Translations under genes and position numbers: made by a program
NCBI GenBank assembly: GCA_905215445.1
Contig: CAJMPZ010000013.1
Span: 1 to 42,142, forward strand
Length of the DNA stretch: 42,142 bases
Reading direction: 5' to 3'
DNA from: an uncultured bacterium
GTDB taxonomy: Bacteria > Actinomycetota > Coriobacteriia > Coriobacteriales > Coriobacteriaceae
Notes under the pieces: model-generated
Databases searched by the model: none
Seen by the model: only the letters and a program-made list of their open reading frames with translations
What the model was told of the DNA's origin: nothing
Shown here: positions 23,348-31,444 of the stretch, one piece after another
How positions within the stretch are numbered: the stretch's first letter is position 1
How the letters are laid out: each line of letters opens with the position of its first letter

Positions 23348-24769
23348 ATGACTTTTACCGACAAACCCGAAAGCGCAAACGAAGCGCAGGATCATTCTCA
23401 GTCGCTCGACGACGGCGGCTTTTTCTCCCTGAACGACGTCATCATGGCCGGCAGGCATCAGCTCACCCGCTCCGAGCATCTCTTGGCCGCCGACACGCGC
23501 CGCAACGCCCGCAACCTACTCGCGAGCGCCAAGTTGCTCACACTCGTCGTCATCGTCTCGCTCGCCATGGGCGTTGCCGCCTGGGCGTTTTTGACCTCGC
23601 TGAATATCGCGACCGACTATCGCGAGCACCATGCATGGGTCTACGCCTTGCTTCCCGTTGTGGGCGTTGCCACCGCATGGGTGTACAAAAACCACGGCCT
23701 TGCCGCCAAACGCGGTAACAACCTGGTCATCGACTCCGCTCTGGGCACACGCCTCATCCATATGCGCATGGCCGTTCTCACCTTCGTCTGCTCCACGCTC
23801 ACGCACCTAACGGGCGGATCTGCCGGTCGCGAGGGGGCCGCGGTGCAGATTGGCGGCACCATCGCCAGCAACATCTCGAACCTCGCCCACCTCAAAAAAC
23901 ATGACCACCACGACCTCATGCTCGCCGGCATCTCGTCGGCCTTTGGCGCCGTATTCGGCTCGCCCCTTGCTGGAGCTTTCTTTGGCATGGAGATGTGCTT
24001 TATCGGCAAGATCGACTACACCGCGGGCATCTACTGCCTGGTCGCCTCGTTTACCGGCTACTTTACGTCACTTGCCTTGGGAACCGAGTACGAGGCGAAT
24101 GTCATCGCCAGCGTTCCCAACATGACACCACGGACGGTTGTCATCGTTGTTATCAGCGCCATTATCTTCGGTCTGACGGCACGCCTCTTTGCCTGGTCGG
24201 TTCGAACCGTCAAAAGCCTTTACGGTCGCTTTATCACCAATTACCTTACTCGCGCACTCGTGGGCGCACTCGTGGTTTTGGCCGCCTATGCCCTCCTTGA
24301 CGCCTGGGACTACGCCGGCCTTTCCACGTGGCTTTCCAGCGCCGGATTTGCAGGCAACGCCACCCTGGCGGACGCAGCCATCAAGTTGGTCGTCACAGCG
24401 CTTACCCTGGGCGCGGGCTTCCAAGGCGGCGAGGTCACGCCCCTGTTTGGCATCGGTGCGGCACTCGGTGGCTGGATCGGTTGCCTTACCGGGCTTGACC
24501 CCAGTTTTCTGGCGGCTCTCGGCATGCTCGGCGTGTTCTGCGCCGGCCTCAACGTGCCCATCACCACCTGCATGATGGCCATCGACCTGTTCCACGGCAC
24601 GGCCGCCGGGTTCTTTGTCATCGTGGCCTTTATCAGCTACCTAACCGGCGGACACCGCGGCGTGTACCCCGCCCAGCGCATCATCTCACCCAAGCGCCGC
24701 TCGCTTATTGTGGATGAGGGAGGTACGGTAGCGGATGCTATCGAGCGCCACAACGACCTGATAGAGTAG
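23348..24769 (+). CDS. CLC-family anion/proton antiporter, fluoride-type candidate
   Basis: A 473-residue membrane protein of the CLC family with about ten or more helices. Visible landmarks are GGSAGREGAAVQIGG with the gating Glu162, GSPLAGAFFGME (204-215) and GFQGGEVTPLFG (357-368) with Glu362 and Thr364. The chloride motif GSGIP is replaced by KRGNNLVID near 121-129. The GREG(T/A)xVQ and GEVTPL forms are those I associate with the CLC-F fluoride/proton antiporters, for example from Enterococcus casseliflavus, rather than chloride channels (GREGP, GxFxP). The ATG follows AAGAGGAA. The assignment to CLC is firm; fluoride specificity is inferred from motifs only. Confidence 0.88.
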   Translation: MTFTDKPESANEAQDHSQSLDDGGFFSLNDVIMAGRHQLTRSEHLLAADTRRNARNLLASAKLLTLVVIVSLAMGVAAWAFLTSLNIATDYREHHAWVYALLPVVGVATAWVYKNHGLAAKRGNNLVIDSALGTRLIHMRMAVLTFVCSTLTHLTGGSAGREGAAVQIGGTIASNISNLAHLKKHDHHDLMLAGISSAFGAVFGSPLAGAFFGMEMCFIGKIDYTAGIYCLVASFTGYFTSLALGTEYEANVIASVPNMTPRTVVIVVISAIIFGLTARLFAWSVRTVKSLYGRFITNYLTRALVGALVVLAAYALLDAWDYAGLSTWLSSAGFAGNATLADAAIKLVVTALTLGAGFQGGEVTPLFGIGAALGGWIGCLTGLDPSFLAALGMLGVFCAGLNVPITTCMMAIDLFHGTAAGFFVIVAFISYLTGGHRGVYPAQRIISPKRRSLIVDEGGTVADAIERHNDLIE

Positions 24770-24855
24770 ATGTAATAATCGCCGTGCAGCCACAATCGGG
24801 GCTAATTCGACCTGAGCGCGACCGCACTGTCATGTCACACGCCGGGAGTCGCCCC

Positions 24856-25818
24856 ATGCACGCAACTGATTTTGGTCGCACGCTCATCATCGCCAACCCA
24901 GCCGCCCAGTCGGGTGCGGCACGCGAAGTTGCCGAGCGCCTGCAACGCTTTTTGGACATGACTGCACGCGCATCCCAGTTTGACCTGGTGTTGACCGAGC
25001 GTATGGGACACGCCAAGGAGCTGGCCGCACAGGCTCAGGGCTATCGCACCGTTATCGCACTCGGCGGCGACGGCGTGATTCACGAGGTCGTCAACGGGCT
25101 TATGACGCAAAAGGAGGACGCCCGCCCCGCTCTTGCCGTCCTGCCCGTGGGCTCCGGCAACGATTTTGCCCAGACGCTCGGCATCGACGATTTCTCCGGC
25201 AAGGATTTTGGCGCGCTGCTCACCTGCGAGCTGCAGCGTCAGGATATCGGGCGCATTCGCTCGTGGAGCCCTGCGAGCGGCAGCGGCGAGGCTACCGTTG
25301 AGTACTACGACCAGACGCTCTCGGTCGGCATCGATGCTGCCATCGGCCTTAGCACCACCGAGCTGCGCAAAAAGACCGGCTTGACGGGCGCGCCGCTCTA
25401 CACCCTCTCGGGACTTGAGCAGTTTGGCCTACGCTATCGCAACTATCCTATGACAGTCAGCTTTGACGGCGCGCCCGCCGAGCGCGTGAGGGCGATCATC
25501 ATGGCGATTCAGCTTGGTCCTACCTATGGCTCGGGCTATCGCATCTGCCCCGATGCCGACCCCTGCGACGGCATGCTCGACGTCTGCTACGCCTGCGGCC
25601 CCGTCCCTCGCGCGGTAGCCCTGCCTATGTTCCTTTCGGCCAAGGACGGCCACCATACCAAGTTGCCACCGGTTCGCATGCGCCGCTGCCGCCATGCCGA
25701 GCTAACTTTTGAGGAGCCCGACTACCCCATCCAGGCCGACGGCGAGCCCATCGTCGCCTCGCGCATCGAAGTCGACATCCTACCCGGCGCCCTCCAAGTC
25801 TGGCACCCAACCCGCTAA
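24856..25818 (+). CDS. Diacylglycerol kinase-like lipid kinase
   Basis: A 320-residue soluble kinase of the DagK/YegS/sphingosine-kinase catalytic family, which phosphorylates diacylglycerol or related lipids at the membrane. The nucleotide loop GGDGVIHEVVNG (70-81) and PVGSGNDFAQTLG (97-109) are diagnostic. The C-terminal part holds the usual second domain with QADGEPI near the end. Length matches DgkB (about 300). The ATG at 24856 has GGGAG eight bases upstream; earlier in-frame GTG/ATG codons lack one. It lies 86 bp after the CLC gene and may share its transcript. A perfect 26-bp inverted repeat follows its stop. Confidence 0.87.
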   Translation: MHATDFGRTLIIANPAAQSGAAREVAERLQRFLDMTARASQFDLVLTERMGHAKELAAQAQGYRTVIALGGDGVIHEVVNGLMTQKEDARPALAVLPVGSGNDFAQTLGIDDFSGKDFGALLTCELQRQDIGRIRSWSPASGSGEATVEYYDQTLSVGIDAAIGLSTTELRKKTGLTGAPLYTLSGLEQFGLRYRNYPMTVSFDGAPAERVRAIIMAIQLGPTYGSGYRICPDADPCDGMLDVCYACGPVPRAVALPMFLSAKDGHHTKLPPVRMRRCRHAELTFEEPDYPIQADGEPIVASRIEVDILPGALQVWHPTR

Positions 25819-25826
25819 CCCCACCT

Positions 25827-25895
25827 AAGTTGCGGTGAAATAGGGACTGTTTATGCAGTTAAAGCCGCGAAACAGTCCCTATTTCACCGCAACTT
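25827..25895. repeat. Perfect 26-bp inverted repeat between convergent genes
   Basis: The arms 25827-25852 and 25870-25895 are perfectly complementary over 26 bp around a 17-nt loop. The arm starts AAGTTGCGGTGAAATAGGGA and ends CTGTTT. It starts 8 bp after the lipid kinase stop and ends 10 bp before the stop of the convergent release factor gene. It can stop both transcripts as an RNA hairpin, but it lacks T tracts and its GGGAC core relates it to the other REP-like hairpins. Confidence 0.8.
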
Positions 25896-25905
25896 ATTGA
25901 GAAGA

Positions 25906-26286
25906 TCATTCCTCCCCGCCCGGCTTGCGACGGTTAGCCTTTTTAATCGCATTGAAGTGCTTGTCGTTGAGCCTGCGCTGGCGCGATCGCTGGGGCACTT
26001 TGGTCTTGACGCGACGGCGCGGCGGACGGCCACGACGCTCAAGCTCTGCACGCAGCTTACGCAGGCAGCTCGCGCGATTCTGAAACTGACTACGGCTCTC
26101 GCGCGCCGTCACGGTAATTCCCGAAGGGATATGTTTCATACGCACCGCCGAGTCCGTCGTGTTCACACCCTGGCCGCCCGGGCCCGTCGCACGAAACACC
26201 TGAACCTCGCAGTCGCGTGCCAACCCCTCAACCGACATCTCGGCATAGCGCGCATACTCGCGCCATCCCATCTTGTTCTCATCCAT
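25906..26286 (-). CDS. Peptidyl-tRNA hydrolase ArfB-like ribosome rescue factor
   Basis: A 126-residue protein with an RF-1-type GGQ domain and no codon-recognition domains. The GGQ motif lies at 37-39 in FRATGPGGQGVNTTDSAVRM; the C-terminal third is a long basic tail (RRRVKTKVPQRSRQRRL) like the ArfB/YaeJ tail that enters the empty mRNA channel of stalled ribosomes. E. coli ArfB is 140 residues. It could also be a PrfH-type factor, but no RtcB ligase is nearby. The ATG at 26286 follows GGGGAGG. A 14-bp hairpin lies upstream. Confidence 0.87.
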   Translation of the reverse strand: MDENKMGWREYARYAEMSVEGLARDCEVQVFRATGPGGQGVNTTDSAVRMKHIPSGITVTARESRSQFQNRASCLRKLRAELERRGRPPRRRVKTKVPQRSRQRRLNDKHFNAIKKANRRKPGGEE

Positions 26287-26311
26287 ATCAACACCTCCCC
26301 TCATACAAAAA

Positions 26312-26342
26312 ATGTGACAAAGGGAAAGTCCCTTTGTCACAT
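26312..26342. repeat. Perfect 14-bp hairpin between xpt and the rescue factor gene
   Basis: ATGTGACAAAGGGA (26312-26325) and TCCCTTTGTCACAT (26329-26342) pair perfectly around AAG. It lies 27 bp after the xpt stop and may end that transcript, but no T tract follows. Its GGGA/TCCC tip relates it to the other REP-like hairpins. Confidence 0.65.
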
Positions 26343-26369
26343 CGCATACCAATCGCTTGTGTTGCGCGC

Positions 26370-26948
26370 TTAAGCGAAGGTGATCTCGCCGGTATCGCAG
26401 TCCATATCGGCGATACGGGCCAGGCTCTCAACGCGGAAGCCGCGCTCGCGGAGCTTATCGCCACCGCCTTGGAAGCCCTTCTCCACCGCGATGCCAATGC
26501 CGGCAACCTCGGCACCCGCAGCCTCGCAGATCTTGATAAGACCCTCGAGTGCGCAGCCGTTGGCCAGGAAGTCGTCGATAATCAGGACCTTGTCGCCCTC
26601 GGACAGGAAGCGCTTGCCAACGATGACCGGGTACTCCTTCTGCTTGGTAAAGGAGTAGATGGTCGTGGCATACTGCTCGCCATCGAGGTTGATGGACTGT
26701 GCCTTCTTAGCAAAGACCACCGGTACGCCGCCAAAATGCTGAGCTGCGATGCAAGCCATGCCAATGCCCGAAGCCTCAATCGTCAGGATCTTGTTGATCT
26801 CGACATCCTTGAACAGACGGGCCCACTCGGCGCCCATGTGGTCGAACAGCTCAACGTCGCACTGGTGGTTGAGGAAGGCATCAACCTTAAGGACGTTACC
26901 GGCCTTTACGATGCCGTCATGGCGAATACGATCCTCAAGCTCCTGCAT
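26370..26948 (-). CDS. xpt: Xanthine phosphoribosyltransferase
   Basis: A 192-residue purine salvage enzyme that joins xanthine to PRPP, giving XMP. The PRPP-binding motif VLIIDDFLANG (121-131) with the LANG ending is typical for Xpt, and the N-terminal MQELEDRIRHDGIV also matches B. subtilis Xpt (194 residues). The ATG at 26948 follows AAGGGG. I saw no purine riboswitch in the roughly 150-bp leader. Its xanthine substrate is a theme shared with the molybdenum hydroxylase at the left edge, though the genes are not linked. Confidence 0.93.
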   Translation of the reverse strand: MQELEDRIRHDGIVKAGNVLKVDAFLNHQCDVELFDHMGAEWARLFKDVEINKILTIEASGIGMACIAAQHFGGVPVVFAKKAQSINLDGEQYATTIYSFTKQKEYPVIVGKRFLSEGDKVLIIDDFLANGCALEGLIKICEAAGAEVAGIGIAVEKGFQGGGDKLRERGFRVESLARIADMDCDTGEITFA

Positions 26949-27105
26949 GGCGCAACCCCTTCTCGCGGCAACGATACCGCGCGATTAATAAACGTTGTTC
27001 GATAGTCTACCACGGACCGACCCCCGCCCGCCCCACAAGCCGCATCGCACCACAAACCAGTCTTTTTGGGACGGCGCGAATCGTGGCAGACAGCCTCCCA
27101 ACACG

Positions 27106-28410
27106 CTAATGGCGGGCGCGCATCTTCACCAAACGCACCATGGCAAGCGCAAAGCCCACAGCGGCCACAGCCATAAGCACGTAGAACACCGAGCGAAAGC
27201 CGAATAGGAATACATCCGGACGGCCTGCAATAAAACTGGTCACGGCCTCGCCCATCGCCACGCTCATCTGCCCATAGAGGATATGCGAACCTGCCGTAAT
27301 ACCCAGCGCCATGCCCGCATAGCGCGCCAAGCTGCCCAAGCTACCTGCAAAGCCGAGTGCCTCGCGCGGAGCCGAGCCCATATACAGCGAGTTATTGGGG
27401 CTCTGGAAAATCGACGTGCCGCACGACATAAACGCGACGCAGCACACGATCACAGGGATGGAAGAGTACTCGTCGAGCGTGCTTACCGCAAAAAGACCGC
27501 ATACGTACACGCCTAGGCCGACCGCCGTGGGACCCTCGCAGCCAACACGGTCCGAAACCGTACCCGAAAGCGGGCCGATAAAGGCATTCACCATCGGCAG
27601 CGCCAAAAAGAGCAATCCGGAAATGTCGGAACCAAATCCGTGGGCGTCCTGAAAATAGAACGGCAGGATAAACTCTGATGCGCCAATACCAACGAACACG
27701 ATGAGCATGCAGGCGAGGTTGATGGTGAAGGCCGAATTTGCAAAGCAGCGACGAGCAGCCTCGATCAGGGACATGGGGCGCTCGCCGGCCTCCGGCTTAA
27801 CATGCGGCAGCGTGGAGAACCCCACGATAAACGAGATGACGCCAATGGGCAGGTTGATGAGGAAGATGCTCTCCCAGGGAAAGCTTGCCACCAGCACGCC
27901 GCCGAGTACGGGGCCACACATCATGCCGAGGGCCACGAAGGTCGCGAGAATACCCATGGCACGGCCTCGTTCGCGCGCCGGAAACGACTCGGTGATGATA
28001 CCCATGTTGTTGGCCATGGCCGCTGCGCAGCCGACGCCCTGCACAATGCGTGCCAGAATAAGAACTTCGAGCGAACTCGAAAGGCCGCAAAGCAGCGAGC
28101 CAGCCGTAAAAACGATTACGCCCAGCTGGAATACGCCCACCTTGCCGCGCACGTCGCCCAAGCGGCCAAACGGCAGCATAGCCACGCATGTCGCAAGCAG
28201 GTACACCGAGCTCACCAGCTGGATGCGGTCGAGGCCCACGCCCAGCTCCTTTTGCATCACGGGCAACGCCACGGTCACGACGGTCGAATCCAGACACGAC
28301 ATAAACGTCATGATGAGCACGGTAAACAGAATCGCCCATTTGTTCTTGCCATGGGTGTCGCCCTCAAGGGCAATGTGCTCGCGGCGCAGCTGCTCTGCGG
28401 TTTTCTCCAT
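27106..28410 (-). CDS. MFS drug-efflux-type transporter
   Basis: A 434-residue membrane protein of the major facilitator superfamily, DHA-type. The first helix carries CLDSTVVTVALP, the usual DHA2 motif; GRLGDVRGKVG is motif A; VQGVGCAAAMANNMGII and FVALGMMCGPVLGGVL are motif B and C regions. About 12 helices can be counted, fewer than the 14 of many DHA2 members. The ATG at 28410 lies six bases after AAAGG; the ATG two codons earlier touches the site and is unlikely. It stands alone downstream of the metY terminator. Substrate unknown. Confidence 0.87.
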   Translation of the reverse strand: MEKTAEQLRREHIALEGDTHGKNKWAILFTVLIMTFMSCLDSTVVTVALPVMQKELGVGLDRIQLVSSVYLLATCVAMLPFGRLGDVRGKVGVFQLGVIVFTAGSLLCGLSSSLEVLILARIVQGVGCAAAMANNMGIITESFPARERGRAMGILATFVALGMMCGPVLGGVLVASFPWESIFLINLPIGVISFIVGFSTLPHVKPEAGERPMSLIEAARRCFANSAFTINLACMLIVFVGIGASEFILPFYFQDAHGFGSDISGLLFLALPMVNAFIGPLSGTVSDRVGCEGPTAVGLGVYVCGLFAVSTLDEYSSIPVIVCCVAFMSCGTSIFQSPNNSLYMGSAPREALGFAGSLGSLARYAGMALGITAGSHILYGQMSVAMGEAVTSFIAGRPDVFLFGFRSVFYVLMAVAAVGFALAMVRLVKMRARH

Positions 28411-28436
28411 ATCCATCCTTTCGAGTGGCGCAACGC

Positions 28437-28483
28437 AAAAACGGGGCCCCAATCGCCTACAAACAGTCGCGATTGGGGTCCCG
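28437..28483 (-). terminator. Terminator of metY
   Basis: Minus-strand 15-bp stem CGGGACCCCAATCGC/GCGATTGGGGCCCCG with one wobble and a 12-nt loop, followed by TTTTTG. Confidence 0.9.
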
Positions 28484-28551
28484 CCTACGGAATCGGAACG
28501 AAAGATCGCCGAAGCTTTCTGTCAGCATCGGCGCCTTATGCGAACGCTAGC

Positions 28552-29835
28552 CTAGCACTGCTCGAGTGCCTGCTCAAGGTCGGCAATCAGATCGGCCGTA
28601 TCCTCGAGGCCGCACGACAGGCGCACCATATCGGCGGAGATGCCGCAGGCGATGAGCTCCTCATCGTTCATCTGGCGGTGTGTGGCATTAGCGGGATGCA
28701 GGCAGCAGGTGCGGGCGTCAGCCACATGCGTGGCGATCTGGGCAAGTTTAAGGCTCTTCATAAAGGTCTCGGCCGCCGCGCGACCACCGTTAAAGCCAAA
28801 GCTCACAACGCCGCAGGTACCGTTGGGCATGTACTTCTGAGCCATGTCATAGTACTTATCGCCCTCCAGGCCCGGATAGCTCACGAAGCGTACCTTGGGA
28901 TGGCTCTGCAGGAACTTGGCAACGGCCAGGCCGTTCTCACAATGACGCGGCATGCGTACATGCAGGCTCTCGAGCGAGCTGTTCAGGAAGAAGGCCGCCT
29001 GCGGGTTCTGCATGGGACCGAGGTCGCGCATGAGCTGCGCGGTGGCCTTGGTAATGAAGGCACCTTCGCGACCGAACTTCTCGGCATACGTCACGCCGTG
29101 GTAGCTCTCGTCGGGCGTGGTGAGACCCGGGAACTTATCCGCATGGGCCATCCAGTCAAACTGGCCGTGGTCAACGATCACGCCGCCCAGGTAGGCAGCA
29201 TGTCCATCCATGTACTTGGTGGTGGAGTGCGTAACGATGTCGGCGCCCCACTCAAAGGGACGGCACATCACGGGCGTCGGGAAGGTGTTGTCGACCATCA
29301 GCGGCACGCCGTGGTCATGCGCGGCCTTGGCAAAGCGCTCAATATCGAGCACGGCAAGGGCGGGGTTGGCGATCGCCTCGCCAAAGACGAGCTTGGTATT
29401 GGGCTCAAAGGCCGCCTCGAGCTCTTCATCGGTGCAGTCGGGGGCGACGAACGTGCAGGTCACGCCCATGCGGCCCATGGTGTGGGCGAGCAGGTTATAC
29501 GTACCGCCGTAAATGGCAGAGCTAGCGACCACATGATCGCCGGCACCGGCCACATTAAAAATCGCGAGGAAGTTCGCAGCCATGCCCGAGCTCGTGAGCA
29601 TCGCGGCGGTGCCTCCCTCCATCTCGCAGATCTTAGCGGCAACGAGATCGCACGTGGGGTTCTGCAGACGGCTGTAGAAGTAGCCCGACTCCTCCAGGTC
29701 AAACAGCTTGCCCATGTGCTCGGACGTGTCGTACTTCCACGTGGTGGACTGGTAGATGGGCACCTGGCGCGGCTCGGCATCTCCCGGGTGATAGCCGCCC
29801 TGAACACATGTAGTACCGATGGTCTGCTCGCTCAT
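28552..29835 (-). CDS. metY: O-acetylhomoserine sulfhydrylase family PLP enzyme
   Basis: A 427-residue Cys/Met metabolism PLP enzyme that makes homocysteine from O-acetylhomoserine and sulfide. The PLP lysine is Lys207 in THSTTKYMDGH; SGYFYSRLQNPT (50-61) and SSGMAANFLAI (82-92) are family motifs. The length (about 430) and the long insert with TTPDESYHG favour MetY over cystathionine gamma-synthase (about 380). A methionine gamma-lyase or another sulfhydrylase cannot be excluded by sequence alone. The ATG at 29835 follows AGGGAGC. No SAM riboswitch or T-box was recognised upstream. Monocistronic with its own terminator. Confidence 0.88.
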   Translation of the reverse strand: MSEQTIGTTCVQGGYHPGDAEPRQVPIYQSTTWKYDTSEHMGKLFDLEESGYFYSRLQNPTCDLVAAKICEMEGGTAAMLTSSGMAANFLAIFNVAGAGDHVVASSAIYGGTYNLLAHTMGRMGVTCTFVAPDCTDEELEAAFEPNTKLVFGEAIANPALAVLDIERFAKAAHDHGVPLMVDNTFPTPVMCRPFEWGADIVTHSTTKYMDGHAAYLGGVIVDHGQFDWMAHADKFPGLTTPDESYHGVTYAEKFGREGAFITKATAQLMRDLGPMQNPQAAFFLNSSLESLHVRMPRHCENGLAVAKFLQSHPKVRFVSYPGLEGDKYYDMAQKYMPNGTCGVVSFGFNGGRAAAETFMKSLKLAQIATHVADARTCCLHPANATHRQMNDEELIACGISADMVRLSCGLEDTADLIADLEQALEQC

Positions 29836-29922
29836 ATCTAGCTCCCTTGCCTGGGTTACGTTTTATTCGGTTCACGATACCGCTACCCTGCACCCCTCTC
29901 AACCCATCCCAAAGGTAGGTTA

Positions 29923-29951
29923 TTGGACAAATTAATCAGGAGTATTTATCT
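29923..29951 (+). promoter_or_regulatory. Possible promoter of the C_GCAxxG_C_C gene
   Basis: TTGGAC and TTATCT are separated by 17 bp, about 115 bp before the start codon at 30066. The -10 match is moderate. Confidence 0.35.
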
Positions 29952-30065
29952 CAAGCCTTGGGCATTTGCTCGATAGATAAAAACGAGGCATACGTGAAGC
30001 TCTCGATGATTACATGCCCCGTCACGGGTACCATAGGCGGGTACACCGTGACCAAGGAGACAACG

Positions 30066-30512
30066 ATGAAGCAAATCGATACGGCCCAGCTCGACATCAC
30101 CGCCTGTCAGGCTCAAGCTGCCGAATATCACGCCCGTGGCTTTAACTGCGCCCAGGCCGTCGCCTGCACGCTCGCGCCCGCCGTCGAGCTCGACCCCCAG
30201 GTCGCCTTTACCCTCACCGAGGGCTTTGGCGCCGGCATGGGCGGCATGACCGAAACCTGCGGCGCCATCTCGGGCGCCGTGGCCATCATGGGCTTTGTAA
30301 TGAGCGACGGCATGGAAAACTCCAAGACCAAGGGCCAGACCTACAAGCTGTCGCGCGAAATCGCCAAGCGTTTTGGCGAGAAGAACACGACAACCGTCTG
30401 CGGCACGCTCAAGGGCATCGGATCGGATAAGGGTCCGCTCCGCAGCTGCCCCGGCTGCATCGACGATGCCGTCGAAATCGCCTGTGATGTGCTAAAGCAG
30501 CTCGCCGAGTAA
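30066..30512 (+). CDS. C_GCAxxG_C_C family putative redox protein
   Basis: A 148-residue protein with the cysteine pattern that names this family: Cys28 (FNCAQAV), CGAISG (65-70), Cys112, Cys128 and Cys131 (SCPGC). The protein is expected to be helical and cytoplasmic and to bind a metal or Fe-S cluster; function is not established. Such proteins are common in anaerobes. The ATG at 30066 lies six bases after AAGGAGA; open codons upstream lack a site. It is flanked by metY (divergent) and yigZ (convergent). Confidence 0.85.
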   Translation: MKQIDTAQLDITACQAQAAEYHARGFNCAQAVACTLAPAVELDPQVAFTLTEGFGAGMGGMTETCGAISGAVAIMGFVMSDGMENSKTKGQTYKLSREIAKRFGEKNTTTVCGTLKGIGSDKGPLRSCPGCIDDAVEIACDVLKQLAE

Positions 30513-30523
30513 ACAGCGGAAAC

Positions 30524-30576
30524 ATAAAACGACGGCCGGCGCGCTTGGGATTCACCCAAAAGCACGCCGGCCGTCG
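30524..30576 (-). terminator. Hairpin terminator between convergent genes
   Basis: A stem of about 18 bp with small mismatches (CGACGGCCGGCG/CGCCGGCCGTCG plus CTTGGG/CCCAA). On the minus strand it is followed by TTTTA and so ends yigZ. It lies directly after the plus-strand gene as well and may block both transcripts. Confidence 0.75.
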
Positions 30577-30579
30577 CCG

Positions 30580-31218
30580 TTAGAACTCGGCAAATTCGGG
30601 AGTGCTGACCTCAATCTCCTCGCGCCCCGCCATAAGCTCGCGCATCTTAGCGCAAAACGACTCCTGCTCCCCCGCCTTAAACACCAAATGAAGTGTCACG
30701 GCATCCGCGTACTCGGTATCCGAAACCTTGGCACCGGAATCCTGGGCCAAGCGAAGCACCTGCTCATACTGCGGATAGGCCACATGCACGTCAACAGGCA
30801 CGACACTCGTCATCTCGACGATCTGCCCGGCCTCCTGAGCCGCGGCCACCGCCGCTTGCGTCGCCGCAGTATAGGCGCGAACCAGGCCGCCCGGCCCCAA
30901 CAGCGTGCCGCCAAAATAGCGCGTCACTACGCAGCAAACATTTTTGAGCTCCGCACCGCGCAACACCTCGAGCGTCGGCATACCGCTCGTGCGGCTCGGC
31001 TCACCATCATCGCTCTGGCGCTCGCGTCCATCGACCAAAATCCACGCGGGAACATTGTGTCGAGCGTCGTAATGACGCTTGCGAACCATCTCGATAAAGG
31101 CATTCGCCTCGTCCTCGGACTCAATATGGACCAGCTGGGCAATAAACCGGCTCTTGCGGTCCACAAACTCGCCCGAAACCTCAATATTCGATTGCAGAGT
31201 AAAATAGCTGTCCAACAA
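30580..31218 (-). CDS. yigZ: YigZ/IMPACT family protein
   Basis: A 212-residue cytoplasmic protein of the UPF0029/IMPACT family, linked in other species to translation or amino-acid stress control; its exact bacterial role is unclear. The N-terminal domain shows SRFIAQLVHIESEDEA, SDDGEPSRTSGMP and CCVVTRYFGGTLLGPGGLVRAY, the family core. A DUF1949-type C-terminal domain follows. Length matches E. coli YigZ (204). The start appears to be TTG at 31218, five bases after GAGGGG; the next codon is also TTG, and no ATG lies nearby. Confidence 0.87.
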   Translation of the reverse strand: MLDSYFTLQSNIEVSGEFVDRKSRFIAQLVHIESEDEANAFIEMVRKRHYDARHNVPAWILVDGRERQSDDGEPSRTSGMPTLEVLRGAELKNVCCVVTRYFGGTLLGPGGLVRAYTAATQAAVAAAQEAGQIVEMTSVVPVDVHVAYPQYEQVLRLAQDSGAKVSDTEYADAVTLHLVFKAGEQESFCAKMRELMAGREEIEVSTPEFAEF

Positions 31219-31328
31219 AGCCCCTCAACAGAATAATGCGCGGCAACAAACAGCCTCAATAATACGGCAAAGGCCGTACCAATAACCCCGGTAAAAAGAA
31301 CAGCAACGCCGATGACCAGGAAACAACA

Positions 31329-31432
31329 GCGAGACGGCGTCAGCTGAGTCGATTTGGCCCGAAAGAGGAGGGAGCACGCCTTATGGCGGCGACCGACGAA
31401 TGAGCGCCAAATCGGCCAGCTGACGTCGTCGC
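31329..31432. repeat. Structured element, copy 3 (between yigZ and rnpB)
   Basis: Outer arms around CGTCAGCTG/CAGCTGACG and CGATTTGGC/GCCAAATCG enclose the core GAAAGAGGAGGGAGCAC, a GCC-TTAT-GGC hairpin and GGCGACCGACGAATGAG. The core aligns with copies 1 and 2. The inner stem pair TTGCC/GGCAA of those copies is replaced by TTTGGC/GCCAAA, a compensatory change that keeps pairing. Confidence 0.7.
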
Positions 31433-31444
31433 AGCGTCAACAAG

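Noticed and set aside
26949..27105. Purine riboswitch upstream of xpt
   Set aside because: The conserved loop and core sequences of the purine riboswitch are absent.
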